A DNA stretch of 16,225 nucleotides, from contig PBAR01000012.1 in the NCBI GenBank assembly GCA_002718285.1, positions 31,598 to 47,822 of the forward strand, written 5' to 3'. The notes under the pieces are model-generated. The model saw only the letters and a program-made list of their open reading frames with translations. It was not told the DNA's origin and ran no database searches. The translations under genes were made by a program, and so were the position numbers. The stretch comes from Fidelibacterota bacterium. GTDB taxonomy: Bacteria > Marinisomatota > Marinisomatia > Marinisomatales > UBA1611. Below are positions 1 through 7,568 of the stretch, one piece after another (position 1 is the stretch's first letter; every line of letters starts with the position of its first letter).

Positions 1-536
1 TTCCATTTTCTACCAGTATCTGTAAAATAATCTATATAAGTGTAATCAATATCGAAATATGGTTCACCAATTATTCCATAGTCATTATAGCTTATTTTCC
101 CCCAAATTAAACTATTATCCCACCTAGATAAAGGGCTTCCATGCATACAAATAGTTTTTATAGGATAAAACTTTTTAAAATAATCTAGATTTTTTTCAAA
201 AGTTATAATTGCTTGATCAAAATTCCCATTTGCTAATGTTAGGTCTTCATAATGATATCCTATCTCATGTCCCATTTTAATAATTTTTTTAATAATTTTA
301 GGATTGTTGCTTTTTTTTACAATCCTAAAATAATAAGAAGCTGAGATATTTTTTTTATTTTCTATTTCTGCTATTCTAAGAGCTTTATTGGGATATTTAT
401 CTACATCATGCCTTAAAACAACAATTTTATTATTTTCTTCTGAAAAGAACTTCTCTAGAGTTACAAAGGAATATCCATGATCAATAAGTGTGCATAATAA
501 TTTATCGTAGATATCTAAAGTAAAATCTCTATACAT
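1..536 (-). CDS. NodB-like polysaccharide deacetylase homologue, C-terminus cut by window edge
   Basis: I translated this frame by hand; 178 residues are visible and the gene runs off the left edge. The start is the ATG at 536-534. The frame is open upstream only to a TAA at 611-609 and holds no other ATG, GTG or TTG. Visible motifs are RHDVDKYP (residues 42-49), the metal/catalytic Asp motif of the NodB (carbohydrate esterase 4) fold; MGHEIGYHYED (88-98), equivalent to the second NodB motif; and CMHGSPLS (130-137). The classical HxxxH zinc pair is not present: the spacing is H90-x4-H95, followed by Tyr-Glu-Asp. No signal peptide is visible, so it is probably cytoplasmic. It lies 76 nt downstream of the glycosyltransferase on the same strand, so it is probably the next gene of the polysaccharide cluster. 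The exact substrate is unknown. I am confident in the reading frame and fold, less so in catalytic activity. Confidence 0.75.
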   Translation of the reverse strand, partial: MYRDFTLDIYDKLLCTLIDHGYSFVTLEKFFSEENNKIVVLRHDVDKYPNKALRIAEIENKKNISASYYFRIVKKSNNPKIIKKIIKMGHEIGYHYEDLTLANGNFDQAIITFEKNLDYFKKFYPIKTICMHGSPLSRWDNSLIWGKISYNDYGIIGEPYFDIDYTYIDYFTDTGRKW

Positions 537-612
537 AAAAATTTTTATACTATATATTTTTGGTTTAATGTAGCCTTCAAATTTGATTCTATCTACTTGT
601 TTTAATCTTTAA

Positions 613-1737
613 CTAACAAAGTTTAATGAAAAGTGTTTTCATTTCCCTTGCTGTATTGTGTAATGAATATTGACTAGAGAATTTTTTAGTATTTGTTACT
701 AATGAATGTAAAATTAATCTATTATTTAACAATTCCTTTATTTTTAAATAAAGATCATAGCTATTCCCAGATTGAAATAATATACCATTATGGGAATCTA
801 TAAGAAATGTAGGTATACCACCAATATTTGATCCAATAACTGGAGTCCCTGTTGCCAATGACTCAAGGCCAACTAAGCCTAGTGGTTCTTCTCTTGAAGG
901 GAAAATTAAAACATCAGCTATATTATATAGCTCATTAAGTTTTGTCTGTAACATTTTATCAATAAATTTTATATTGTTACTTAGACTAGTTGATATATTA
1001 ATCTTCAGCTTTATATTTTTTAACTCGGGTCCTTCTGTACAAGCTATAAGAAAAATTTGTTTTAATTCTTTTGCTGAAAAATGACAAAGTGCATCAATTA
1101 AAATATCTAATCCTTTTCTTCGAATAGCATTGCCAACAAAAAGAAGAATAATTTTATTTGAAGGAATTTTATAGGATGATTTTAATTCACTGATATTTTT
1201 CTTTGGGAAAAAAGTATTTTGATCTACTCCTGGAGAAATTATTTTTATTTTTTCCAAAGATATATTAAAGGTTGAGATTACCTTATTTTTTATATACGCA
1301 CTATTAACTATAATAAAATCACAATGATTAATAGTATAGGAATAAATATTCTTGTAATAATCTTTTTGTTTAGGATAAATATCAAGATCTCCTCCATGTA
1401 TATATAAAACAACCTTTTTCTTCATTAACTTCCCTAAAATGGTTGTGATAAAACCAGACATAATTACACCATGAGGGTTAAATAAATCATATTGACGAGA
1501 ATTTTTTATTAACTTGAAAATAGTCAGTGAAAAAAATGAATATTTAATAATGTTTGATATAATACTCTTGTAATTGCTTGCATCTCTCCAATAATCATAA
1601 ATTTTATTATAGTAAACATCACAATTAACTTTTTCAGATTTTAATGCATTACTTATATTTTTTATAAATATTTGATTTGTCTGATTAATGTTAGTTGGAT
1701 AACTGTTACATATAATGGCGATATTTAGTTTATTCAT
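613..1737 (-). CDS. Glycosyltransferase family 4 (GT-B fold)
   Basis: A 374-residue retaining glycosyltransferase that would transfer a sugar from an activated nucleotide donor to a growing lipid-linked oligosaccharide at the cytoplasmic membrane face. The N-terminal half begins with a Rossmann strand (IAIICNSYPTN, residues 6-16) and includes LYIHGGDLD (111-119). The C-terminal half carries the GT4 signature: VGNAIRRKGLD (201-211) with the phosphate-contacting Arg/Lys, then SREEPLGLVGLES (281-293), where E284 and E292 form the EX7E motif, followed by ATGTPVIGSNIGG. Length is normal for the family. The start is the ATG at 1737; no clear Shine-Dalgarno sequence precedes it. It lies 33 nt after the polymerase-like gene. 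Which sugar and linkage it makes cannot be read from the sequence. It is the only obvious glycosyltransferase in the window, so others must lie to the left or elsewhere. Confidence 0.9.
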   Translation of the reverse strand: MNKLNIAIICNSYPTNINQTNQIFIKNISNALKSEKVNCDVYYNKIYDYWRDASNYKSIISNIIKYSFFSLTIFKLIKNSRQYDLFNPHGVIMSGFITTILGKLMKKKVVLYIHGGDLDIYPKQKDYYKNIYSYTINHCDFIIVNSAYIKNKVISTFNISLEKIKIISPGVDQNTFFPKKNISELKSSYKIPSNKIILLFVGNAIRRKGLDILIDALCHFSAKELKQIFLIACTEGPELKNIKLKINISTSLSNNIKFIDKMLQTKLNELYNIADVLIFPSREEPLGLVGLESLATGTPVIGSNIGGIPTFLIDSHNGILFQSGNSYDLYLKIKELLNNRLILHSLVTNTKKFSSQYSLHNTAREMKTLFIKLC

Positions 1738-1770
1738 GTATTGTATTAAAGATTAATGGATATATTTTTT

Positions 1771-3027
1771 TTATAATTTTATATTTTCAGAATGAAACAC
1801 ATTTCTTTTAGAAACATAAGCATTATAAAAATAAAATAAGGTACCTGAAGTTGTACTTGCAATGACATGGCCCCCAAAAAATGCATATCCAAAAAAGAAT
1901 AGGATAATAAAAAAGTCTCTTGTTGAACATTTTTTTATAATATTTTTGAAATCTTTTAGCAAGATTATACTTAAAATAACAATCCCGATTAATCCATACT
2001 TAAAGAAAAAATCAAAAAAATCCATTGAAGCATTAGGAAAAGTAAACTCTCCTCTTTTTTCCCAAAATATGACTTGTCCTGAATGGCTAAAACCAAAAAG
2101 AAAATTTCTAAGACTTGATAGCGATTCACTCATTTGGGCATTTAATGAAGCATATCTTCTAAAATTTATAGAAGCAACTCTATTCATTGTTTTATTATTA
2201 TAAAGGCCTCCTACTTTTTCTGCAGCGCTTAATGATTTTTTTATATTTAATCCAAATCTTTTTTCATATTGTTTAACAGTGCTGTCAATAATTATTTCTA
2301 AAGAAATCCCTATAACCAAACAAAGTACAGTAATAAAAATAAATTTGTTAATTTGTAAAATATTTTTCTTTAGAGCAAAAAATAAAGGAATTATAAAACC
2401 AACAATGCTTTTTGAAGCTATAATGTAACCATTGAATATTGTAAATATTGAAGGTATAAAGTATCTTCTGAATTTGCCATTTAATATAAAATAAGTAAAG
2501 AATATAAGGTTCAGTATGGATACATCATTACCTCCTTGAAACATACCTTTTGAAGTCCCTTCCAGCCTGTATGATTGCATACCAAAATTAAATATATACC
2601 CTAGCAAAAGTGATATCGTAAAAATAAAAAAATTATTTTTTATTATTTTTGAAACTAAATCCTTATCTATTTTCATTCTATTTTTCATATATACAAATAA
2701 AAATAACAAAAACTGAAACCTAAGGATATATGGAAAATCATCAGTTATTATTCTATGACTGAAATTTGGTGAATAATTAATAATTATATTAATTACAAGA
2801 TATATAAATAGAATTATGCATAATGTTTCATCTAAATATAGTTTTTTTAGATATAGTTGATATACGTAGTAAAATATAAATAGTAATAGTAAAGGGCCTC
2901 TTACCCAATATCCTATATTTGCCAGTGGAGATATTATTCCAAGATAAACCCTTGTAAAACCACTGATAAAATCAATCATTAAAAAATATAGTAAGTAATA
3001 TCTAATTATAACTGGTAATCTAATCAT
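1771..3027 (-). CDS. Wzy / O-antigen-ligase-like membrane polymerase
   Basis: A 418-residue, very hydrophobic protein with roughly ten to twelve predicted membrane segments, many made of Phe, Ile, Leu and Tyr. The motif RLEGTSKGMFQGGNDVSILN (residues 154-173) matches the R..G.f..pN pattern often seen in Wzy/WaaL-type proteins. A larger hydrophilic loop (about 248-335) precedes the last membrane segments, as is usual for the periplasmic catalytic loop. By family knowledge it would polymerise flipped lipid-linked repeat units, or ligate them to an acceptor, on the periplasmic side. The ATG at 3027 overlaps the stop of the flippase gene (ATGA, 3027-3024), so translation is probably coupled. Primary sequence conservation is poor in this family. 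The call rests on topology, the motif and the neighbours, and a ligase role is not excluded. Confidence 0.75.
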   Translation of the reverse strand: MIRLPVIIRYYLLYFLMIDFISGFTRVYLGIISPLANIGYWVRGPLLLLFIFYYVYQLYLKKLYLDETLCIILFIYLVINIIINYSPNFSHRIITDDFPYILRFQFLLFLFVYMKNRMKIDKDLVSKIIKNNFFIFTISLLLGYIFNFGMQSYRLEGTSKGMFQGGNDVSILNLIFFTYFILNGKFRRYFIPSIFTIFNGYIIASKSIVGFIIPLFFALKKNILQINKFIFITVLCLVIGISLEIIIDSTVKQYEKRFGLNIKKSLSAAEKVGGLYNNKTMNRVASINFRRYASLNAQMSESLSSLRNFLFGFSHSGQVIFWEKRGEFTFPNASMDFFDFFFKYGLIGIVILSIILLKDFKNIIKKCSTRDFFIILFFFGYAFFGGHVIASTTSGTLFYFYNAYVSKRNVFHSENIKL

Positions 3028-4391
3028 AATAAAAAATAATTCTTTGGTTTGTGAGGCAGGATAAGTTTTACCTTAATTAAGGCCATTATTATTTGGTATC
3101 CGTAACCTGATATCACTCCAAAAAGATATCCGATTGCTATACCGTGCAATTGATATTCCGGAACTAGAATTGCCCAACTACTAACTGAAATTATTAATAT
3201 AATAACTCCACCAGTACTTGATATATTTACAAATTTTGTGGAAGTTAATAGAGTAATCAATGGGACCGAAACCATTTGGATAAAAATACCAGGTATCATT
3301 ATTCTTAGAATCCATTTCCCGCTAGAGAATGATTTTCCAAACAATAAAAGAATGTCTTCGGCAAATAGATAGATAGATAGATTAATTATTAGAGATATAA
3401 AAAATAGTGGCCAAAAGAATGATTTTAATGTATTAATTATTGAAGATTTGTCTTCAGCACCAAATAATTTAGATAGTTCTGGTAAAAGCACCTGAGTGAC
3501 AAGTCTTGGTAAAAACATCATAATACTAATGATGGTCATTACAGCAGTATATAATCCTGCGTCTTTTATAGATAAAAAATGTGCAGTAAATAATATTGAT
3601 AAATAACCACTACCAGTGCTCGATGCGATACCTATCATAGTGATTAATCCATATTTATAATATTTAATCAAGATGGGCTTAAATTTGTAATCAACATCTA
3701 GTTTTAATGGTTGTAAAAATGATTTATATTTTAATAATAAGGTAAAAGCACTGAATAGAATAAATATTGAATACCCGATTACAAAACTATATATAACTAG
3801 ATGAGCAGTTTTATAAAAACACATAATTATTATTAAAGTAATAATAATTATATCTGCAATAATTTCATTGCGGGCATAAAAAATTATTAAGTCTACACCA
3901 TATTGAATTTGTCTACCAATTATATAAAAGGTTCGTGCACATATATATGAAATTATGGGAATAAATAAATCGAACTCTAATGAAAAAATAGATACAAAAT
4001 AGGTCCAATAATATTTTAATAATAAACAAATAAATAATAATACAATAATCGGACCAATAATGATATTTAAAAATATTAGTTTAAATGATTGAAGTTTTTT
4101 ACTGCCTCTATATTCAGATAAAAACTTATTACCCGAAGTCCCAAAAAAATTTGTAATAAACACAGTAATCAAAAGAGAAAAACTGATAGCAATATTTATA
4201 GAGCCAAGAATTTCTTGTCCAAATGTTCTAGCAACTAAAATATTGAAAATAAAGGGTACCAAACCAACAAAACCTAGAGCGATCCCAGTATATAAAGAAT
4301 TCTTTAATAAACGATTTTCCAATATAATTTGGCTTTTCCGAAAAATATTATTTTTCTTTTCTATCAATAAATAATGCAATTGGCACCGCAA
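3024..4391 (-). CDS. Wzx-type polysaccharide flippase (MOP superfamily)
   Basis: About 455 residues with 12-14 hydrophobic segments, fitting the oligosaccharide flippase family that moves undecaprenyl-linked repeat units across the inner membrane. The first membrane segment, with ALGFVGLVPFIFNILVARTF and then GQEILGSI, is characteristic of this family's N terminus. No ATG is available near the start. The first in-frame TTG is at 4397, but an AGGAGG (4405-4400) sits only 2 nt from it and 8 nt from the next TTG at 4391, so I chose 4391. A later TTG at 4319 would avoid overlap with wzz and keep all membrane segments. With the 4391 start the gene overlaps the end of the Wzz-like gene by 44 nt. 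The stop TGA overlaps the ATG of the next gene. The function call is good; the start is uncertain. Confidence 0.85.
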   Translation of the reverse strand: MRCQLHYLLIEKKNNIFRKSQIILENRLLKNSLYTGIALGFVGLVPFIFNILVARTFGQEILGSINIAISFSLLITVFITNFFGTSGNKFLSEYRGSKKLQSFKLIFLNIIIGPIIVLLFICLLLKYYWTYFVSIFSLEFDLFIPIISYICARTFYIIGRQIQYGVDLIIFYARNEIIADIIIITLIIIMCFYKTAHLVIYSFVIGYSIFILFSAFTLLLKYKSFLQPLKLDVDYKFKPILIKYYKYGLITMIGIASSTGSGYLSILFTAHFLSIKDAGLYTAVMTIISIMMFLPRLVTQVLLPELSKLFGAEDKSSIINTLKSFFWPLFFISLIINLSIYLFAEDILLLFGKSFSSGKWILRIMIPGIFIQMVSVPLITLLTSTKFVNISSTGGVIILIISVSSWAILVPEYQLHGIAIGYLFGVISGYGYQIIMALIKVKLILPHKPKNYFLL

Positions 4392-5550
4392 TTGCAAATC
4401 CTCCTAGCAAGGATAAAAATACAATTAGAGTACGTTGTGGTTTTGCCTTTTTTACTGCTGGTTCAGCATTATCTAGTATATTTACAAGTAAATTTTCTTT
4501 TGCTTCATCAATTTTTGCAATTTCAAATTGTTGACGCAAAGTAATATAAACCGCACGGTTTTCTTCAACACTATATTCAAGGCGGCTCCTTATCATTTGC
4601 AGCTCTGGTGTATCTAATTGAAAGGGATGTTTTTTCCGGAAATCGGTTAACATCTCCTCAGATTTTTCTAACTGATATTTAGCATCAATCTTTTGATTTT
4701 CGACGAACTCTCGGTTCCTTGTGGCTTCCCGTTGTTGTTCAAGAGATATAAATTCCTTTACAAATTCTGCAATGTAATTTGCGATATTCGATGAAAGGTT
4801 AGGATCCTGCATTAATACAGAGACTGTAATCAATCCTGAGATTTCTTCTTTGACTGATAATAATTCATCAAGCTCTAAAATTGCTTCATAACTTAATTTA
4901 TCATGAGGATCTGAAGAGAAATCTGTTTTTGGCAGCAATTTTGATATCCATTTCCGAGGAGAAAATAGTTTTTCTTTATCTAGTTGCCAGTACTTTATTA
5001 GATTTGAACCTTGAGGATATTTTGTTGTTACCCAGGTTTTTAATACTATATCTTTCTTTAAACGCCTACTCTCAATGATATCTGGAATATTATATGTAGG
5101 TGCAGGACTAAGGCCACCTACACCGAATGTTTTAGCAAGACCTTGAAATTCTCCTAATACTCCTCCAGTTTTCCCAAGCTCACCTGCCGGGTACATGGAA
5201 ATTGTTGATTCAAAGTATACGGTTGCAGCAATTGCATAAATCAATCCCATGATTGCAAAAATTGATGAGGTTTTTATTATAAATCCCCGCTTTGATTTTA
5301 TTGTATCCCATATTGCCGAAAGATTAATCTCATCGTATTCAGTTATTAGAGGTTTTTTTTCTTTTTGAACTTTATCTGACTTTAAGTTAATTAACCCTCG
5401 TTTTTTCAATTCTGCTATTCGATTTCTAAGAGTTTTTTCCGTCAAACCATATGTTTTTGCGATAGAGCTCCGTTTTTCAGGATTATTAACTATAGATGGG
5501 TGCATATTAACAATATCTAAAATCTTTTTTTCGTGAGCTGTTAACTTCAT
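4348..5550 (-). CDS. Wzz-type chain-length co-polymerase with fused N-terminal winged-helix domain
   Basis: A 400-residue protein from the ATG at 5550; an in-frame TTG at 5571 would add 7 residues but would overlap the upstream gene. Residues 1-55 look like a winged helix-turn-helix: LTAHEKKILDIVNMHP, then SSIAKTYGLTEKTLRNRIAE (28-47) as helix-turn-recognition helix, and LKKRGLI leading into the wing. A charged linker (56-70) leads to a typical Wzz domain: DEINLSAIWDTIKSKRG (73-89), membrane helix about 90-112, a periplasmic part with a predicted coiled coil (about 245-325), a proline-containing motif (AEPAVKKAKPQRT, 372-384) and a second membrane helix about 380-395. There is no C-terminal tyrosine-kinase domain. 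Wzz proteins are known to set polymer length together with Wzy and Wza. The topology puts the HTH in the cytosol. It begins 4 nt after the wza stop. The Wzz call is strong, and the DNA-binding role is inferred from sequence pattern. Confidence 0.88.
   Translation of the reverse strand: MKLTAHEKKILDIVNMHPSIVNNPEKRSSIAKTYGLTEKTLRNRIAELKKRGLINLKSDKVQKEKKPLITEYDEINLSAIWDTIKSKRGFIIKTSSIFAIMGLIYAIAATVYFESTISMYPAGELGKTGGVLGEFQGLAKTFGVGGLSPAPTYNIPDIIESRRLKKDIVLKTWVTTKYPQGSNLIKYWQLDKEKLFSPRKWISKLLPKTDFSSDPHDKLSYEAILELDELLSVKEEISGLITVSVLMQDPNLSSNIANYIAEFVKEFISLEQQREATRNREFVENQKIDAKYQLEKSEEMLTDFRKKHPFQLDTPELQMIRSRLEYSVEENRAVYITLRQQFEIAKIDEAKENLLVNILDNAEPAVKKAKPQRTLIVFLSLLGGFAIAVPIALFIDRKEK
4400..4405 (-). 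promoter_or_regulatory. Shine-Dalgarno sequence (AGGAGG) for the flippase, inside wzz
   Basis: Reading the minus strand, AGGAGG lies 8 nt upstream of the TTG at 4391. It is a perfect anti-16S match in a region where most genes lack a visible ribosome-binding site. It also encodes Leu-Gly-Gly of the last membrane helix of the upstream protein, so its presence could be coding chance. It supports a flippase start within the upstream gene. Confidence 0.5.
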
Positions 5551-5554
5551 TTTA

Positions 5555-7276
5555 TTAACCAGAATTTGCAACGCGATCTATATAAAATAGCAGTACCGCA
5601 ATCTGACTTGCAGTCGATAGAACATCTTTTAATACAACCCATTTATTATACTCCATTTTTTCTGCTATAAAAATTATATCACTTGTATCTATCTTAATTT
5701 TTTTTCTAGCAGGAAGTCTTTGCCCAGAACCAGCTTTTATAATAAATTTGTTTCTAGTAGCATTAGATGTTATTCCTCCAGCAATTTCAATATAATCATC
5801 TAAATTATATGATTTAATAAATGGGTACCTTCCTGGTCTTTTTACTGCGCCTAGAATTTCAACGTAATCAAAATTTTCGGGAACATGGATAATATCATTC
5901 TTTGCTAATAGAAAATCTTTAACGTATTGCGCTTGTACTATAGAATTGGTTTCTAATGCCCCTTTATGAGTCATCATCCTTGCCTTGATATAAGCTCGCT
6001 CTGATAAAGCACGATTCTCTTCTGGTATAAGTAAAATGCGTTCAAGCTCACGATCAGGAATCTCATATATATCACGATTATTTATAGTAATCTTTGATGA
6101 ATCGGCTCTTTCAGTATATCCTTTGGTTTTTAGAAGGATATCTCCTACAGTAGTTTGTCCTGGATCTATTGAATAAACACCTGGATAAACTACTTCGCCT
6201 GTAACATAGACTACTTCTTGTCGTTTATATTGTTTCGAGTATTGGACCATTATATGGTCTTCAGGGTTTAATTTAATATTTTTGGATTCTTGGTAATTTG
6301 AAAAGAAGGAAGTCTTTTCCATAGGTCCATTATACCTTGTTATTTCTATTTTTTTTTGGTCTGCATCTGGCCTTAGGCCGCCTGCAAGATGAATGATATC
6401 ATATAAGGATTCACCGTAGACATATTCATAAATATCTGGTTTTTTCACACCTCCATAGATTCCTATTGATTGATTGCGTAAAGGTATAAATAATATGTCT
6501 TCCTGTTGTAGATAAGGGTTTAAATAATTATGCCCAGTAATACCAAATTGTGCCAAATCAATTTTAATTGAATCTTTATTTCGAATTAGAATTAGGTTAC
6601 GACTCGAGATTTGGACAAATTCATCTTTTGTTTTCAGATCTCCTATTTTTCTTTCGTAAAGATCCTCGATTTGTGATTTTTGATCATAATAAGTTAATTT
6701 TTCATTTTCCATATTAGACAATTCTTTATTCGATTTTTCATCACCTCTAATGATATTAATATTATTATCAATTATAAATTGATAAAGATCTGATACTCTA
6801 GTCATCGGAGTTACATCGTAGAGTCCAGGTGTTTCTATTTGTCCCACCACTTTAACTTTAAACTTTCGTATTTGCTCAAGTGTTATGTATATCTTTGCAT
6901 TTTGATTCCATTCTTTCACGGTTTTTTTAATAGCATTTATTCCTTGCTTAAGATTTAAACCATAAATAGGTATGACAGCTACTGATGGAATTAATATTTC
7001 TCCAGTAGGAGAAACAGTCAAAGAATAATTAAATGCCTCATTACTAGAAATAATATTGACCCGAAATTGATCGCCCGGGCCTATTAGATATTTATTAGGA
7101 TTTACTGGTTGATCTAAAATAATTAGTCCTTGATCTTGTTTGTCTTGGGTTAGTTTTGTACGATCAAGGCTTAATTTAGATCCTTGAGAATGCCCAAGAG
7201 TACGTAGAGCATTTACGTCTATTGTTTGATTATAGGCTAGAGCGCAGAACACCCACAATCTGATAATATTTTTCAT
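5555..7276 (-). CDS. Wza-type polysaccharide export protein with SLBB repeats
   Basis: A 573-residue outer-membrane/periplasmic export channel component. A short N-terminal signal sequence (about residues 1-14) ends in CALA; Cys11 lacks a good lipobox, so lipidation is uncertain. YLIGPGDQFRVNI (63-75) opens the Poly_export domain (about 60-140). Soluble-ligand-binding beta-grasp (SLBB) type repeats follow: VKVVGQIETPGLY (141-153), IGIYGGVKKPDIY (271-283), VVYVTGEVVYPGVY (355-368) and VEILGAVKRPGRY (472-484), each followed by a helix and often an AGG-like turn. The C terminus has a hydrophobic/amphipathic helix (about 546-568), as expected for the Wza pore helix. It is longer than E. coli Wza (about 380 residues) because of extra SLBB units and a Lys/Glu/Asp-rich insert near 175-220. 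The ATG at 7276 starts the minus-strand polysaccharide cluster. Confidence 0.9.
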   Translation of the reverse strand: MKNIIRLWVFCALAYNQTIDVNALRTLGHSQGSKLSLDRTKLTQDKQDQGLIILDQPVNPNKYLIGPGDQFRVNIISSNEAFNYSLTVSPTGEILIPSVAVIPIYGLNLKQGINAIKKTVKEWNQNAKIYITLEQIRKFKVKVVGQIETPGLYDVTPMTRVSDLYQFIIDNNINIIRGDEKSNKELSNMENEKLTYYDQKSQIEDLYERKIGDLKTKDEFVQISSRNLILIRNKDSIKIDLAQFGITGHNYLNPYLQQEDILFIPLRNQSIGIYGGVKKPDIYEYVYGESLYDIIHLAGGLRPDADQKKIEITRYNGPMEKTSFFSNYQESKNIKLNPEDHIMVQYSKQYKRQEVVYVTGEVVYPGVYSIDPGQTTVGDILLKTKGYTERADSSKITINNRDIYEIPDRELERILLIPEENRALSERAYIKARMMTHKGALETNSIVQAQYVKDFLLAKNDIIHVPENFDYVEILGAVKRPGRYPFIKSYNLDDYIEIAGGITSNATRNKFIIKAGSGQRLPARKKIKIDTSDIIFIAEKMEYNKWVVLKDVLSTASQIAVLLFYIDRVANSG

Positions 7277-7568
7277 AATTAGATTTTCTTGTATTATATT
7301 GTGGAACTAAAGCAAGGAATAGAAATCCTACCGATACGCATATAGATCCAATTGTTCATGTTGCCTTTTATTTGTAAACTGGGCGCAGTATTTTCGATAG
7401 ATTTCCTTGTAGATACAGCTAAGTTTATTTTATTCTAGTTTTAAATACAATAGAATTATGCCCGGGCAGATGCCCATTTCAGATAACTTGTTATAATATT
7501 ATATTAGGATTTAATTAATAAGGCTCTATATCTTTAGAATTATATTCAAATTACGAAAGAAATTATAA
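7277..7568. promoter_or_regulatory. Divergent intergenic region between wza-like gene and serS
   Basis: This 292-nt region must hold the promoters of both the minus-strand polysaccharide cluster and the plus-strand serS block. TATAAT occurs on the plus strand at 7492-7497, about 70 nt before serS, and on the minus strand at 7298-7293, about 17 nt before the export gene. Neither has a convincing -35 element at normal spacing. A GC-rich cluster lies at 7458-7475 (see separate entry). No small ORF, tRNA or riboswitch was recognised. Confidence 0.4.
7458..7475. repeat. ATGCCC direct repeat with GCCCGGGC palindrome
   Basis: ATGCCC occurs at 7458-7463 and again at 7470-7475, 12 nt apart start to start. 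The first copy overlaps the 8-nt palindrome GCCCGGGC (7460-7467). GGGC (7464-7467) and GCCC (7472-7475) can also form a 4-bp stem with an AGAT loop. It lies about 17 nt upstream of the plus-strand TATAAT. In DNA this AT-rich it stands out and could be an operator, but that role is only inferred. Confidence 0.35.

Noticed and set aside
1862..2203. 113-residue open frame on the plus strand
   Set aside because: It is fully antisense to the polymerase-like gene, has no family motif and a composition explained by the reverse complement of Phe/Ile-rich codons.
5551..5571. TTG start at 5571 adding 7 residues to the Wzz-like protein
   Set aside because: It would overlap the wza stop, has no ribosome-binding site, and the ATG at 5550 lies directly before the conserved HTH start.
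7464..7475. GGGC-AGAT-GCCC hairpin as a terminator or riboswitch element
   Set aside because: The stem is only 4 bp, no T-run follows, and no known leader such as a T-box is recognisable before serS.
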